Part shown: positions 5,824-6,026 of the stretch, in pieces
Position numbering within the stretch: position 1 is the first letter of the stretch
How the letters are laid out: the number at the start of each line of letters is the position of its first letter
NCBI GenBank assembly: GCA_025360945.1
Contig: JANYBE010000331.1
Span: 1-6,026 of the forward strand
DNA length: 6,026 nt
Direction: 5' to 3'
DNA from: Rhizobacter sp.
Lineage (GTDB): Bacteria; Pseudomonadota; Gammaproteobacteria; Burkholderiales; Burkholderiaceae_C
Notes under the pieces: generated by a model
Told to the model about the DNA's origin: nothing
Seen by the model: the letters and a program-made list of their open reading frames with translations, nothing else
The model's database searches: none
Translations under genes and position numbers: made by a program

Positions 5824-6026
5824 ATGTTCGTACTCGTCGGCTGGGGCCTGGCCCTGGCTTGTATCTTCGGGGTCTACATCGTGCACGGTGGCAACATCGG
5901 TGTGATCCTGCACGCCTTGCCGTTCGAGCTGATCACGATCTTCGGCGCGGCGACCGGTGCGTTCCTGGCCAACAACCAAATGAAGGTCATCAAGGCCTCG
6001 CTCGCGGGCCTGGGCAAGTGCTTCAA
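5824..6026 (+). CDS. motA: Flagellar motor stator protein MotA, N-terminal part (runs off the right edge)
   Basis: Encodes the inner-membrane stator subunit that, with MotB, forms the proton channel driving flagellar rotation. Only 67 complete codons are present, of a family length near 285. Residues 2-20 form the first transmembrane helix (VLVGWGLALACIFGVYIV), followed by HGGNIGVILHALPFE. A second hydrophobic helix (about 34-51, ELITIFGAATGAFLANN) follows, then NNQMKVIKASL, all matching the MotA N-terminus in order. The ATG at 5824 gives the family's normal start; its ribosome binding site is weak (GGAT at 5811-5814). A perfect sigma-28 -10 box lies upstream. motB and chemotaxis genes usually follow in related flagellar clusters, but they are outside the window. 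Confidence 0.94.
   Translation, partial: MFVLVGWGLALACIFGVYIVHGGNIGVILHALPFELITIFGAATGAFLANNQMKVIKASLAGLGKCF

Overview
The window is a flagellar region from a GC-rich, motile bacterium, most likely a betaproteobacterium of the order Burkholderiales. Three things point there: the FlhDC master regulator, which is largely confined to beta- and gammaproteobacteria; the order flhD-flhC-motA; and FliA (sigma-28) promoters of the TCAAG...CCGATA type. The species cannot be named from the sequence alone.

Layout. The left edge holds the first 126 codons of a flagellin gene (fliC) on the minus strand. A leader of about 235 nt lies between its start and a sigma-28 promoter near 621-648. Divergently on the plus strand is a tightly spaced gene pair. 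The first encodes a TPR/SPINDLY-type O-GlcNAc-transferase-like protein. The second encodes an apparent fusion of a glycosyltransferase-like domain and a SAM-dependent methyltransferase domain. A short terminator-like hairpin follows. Next come flhD and flhC, one base apart, behind an A/C-rich leader. About 200 bases after flhC is a strong C(UUCG)G intrinsic terminator. Then motA begins on the plus strand behind its own sigma-28 promoter and runs off the right edge.

How the parts fit. FlhD4C2 activates the class 2 flagellar genes, including fliA. FliA then drives late genes such as fliC and motA, and both show matching promoters here. The two genes between fliC and flhDC are good candidates for flagellin glycosylation and methylation of the added glycan; this rests on domain content and position.

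Most notable observation. A third sigma-28 promoter (TCAAGTTT-N11-ACCGATAC, 5608-5634) lies between flhC and motA, only about 57 bp upstream of the strong terminator and with no plausible ORF after it. It would make a roughly 76-nt transcript that carries a CUCCUCCU (anti-Shine-Dalgarno-like) stretch and a G/U-rich stretch and ends in the UUCG hairpin. I read this as a candidate FliA-dependent small RNA, in a position analogous to the E. coli sigma-28-dependent sRNA MotR near motA.
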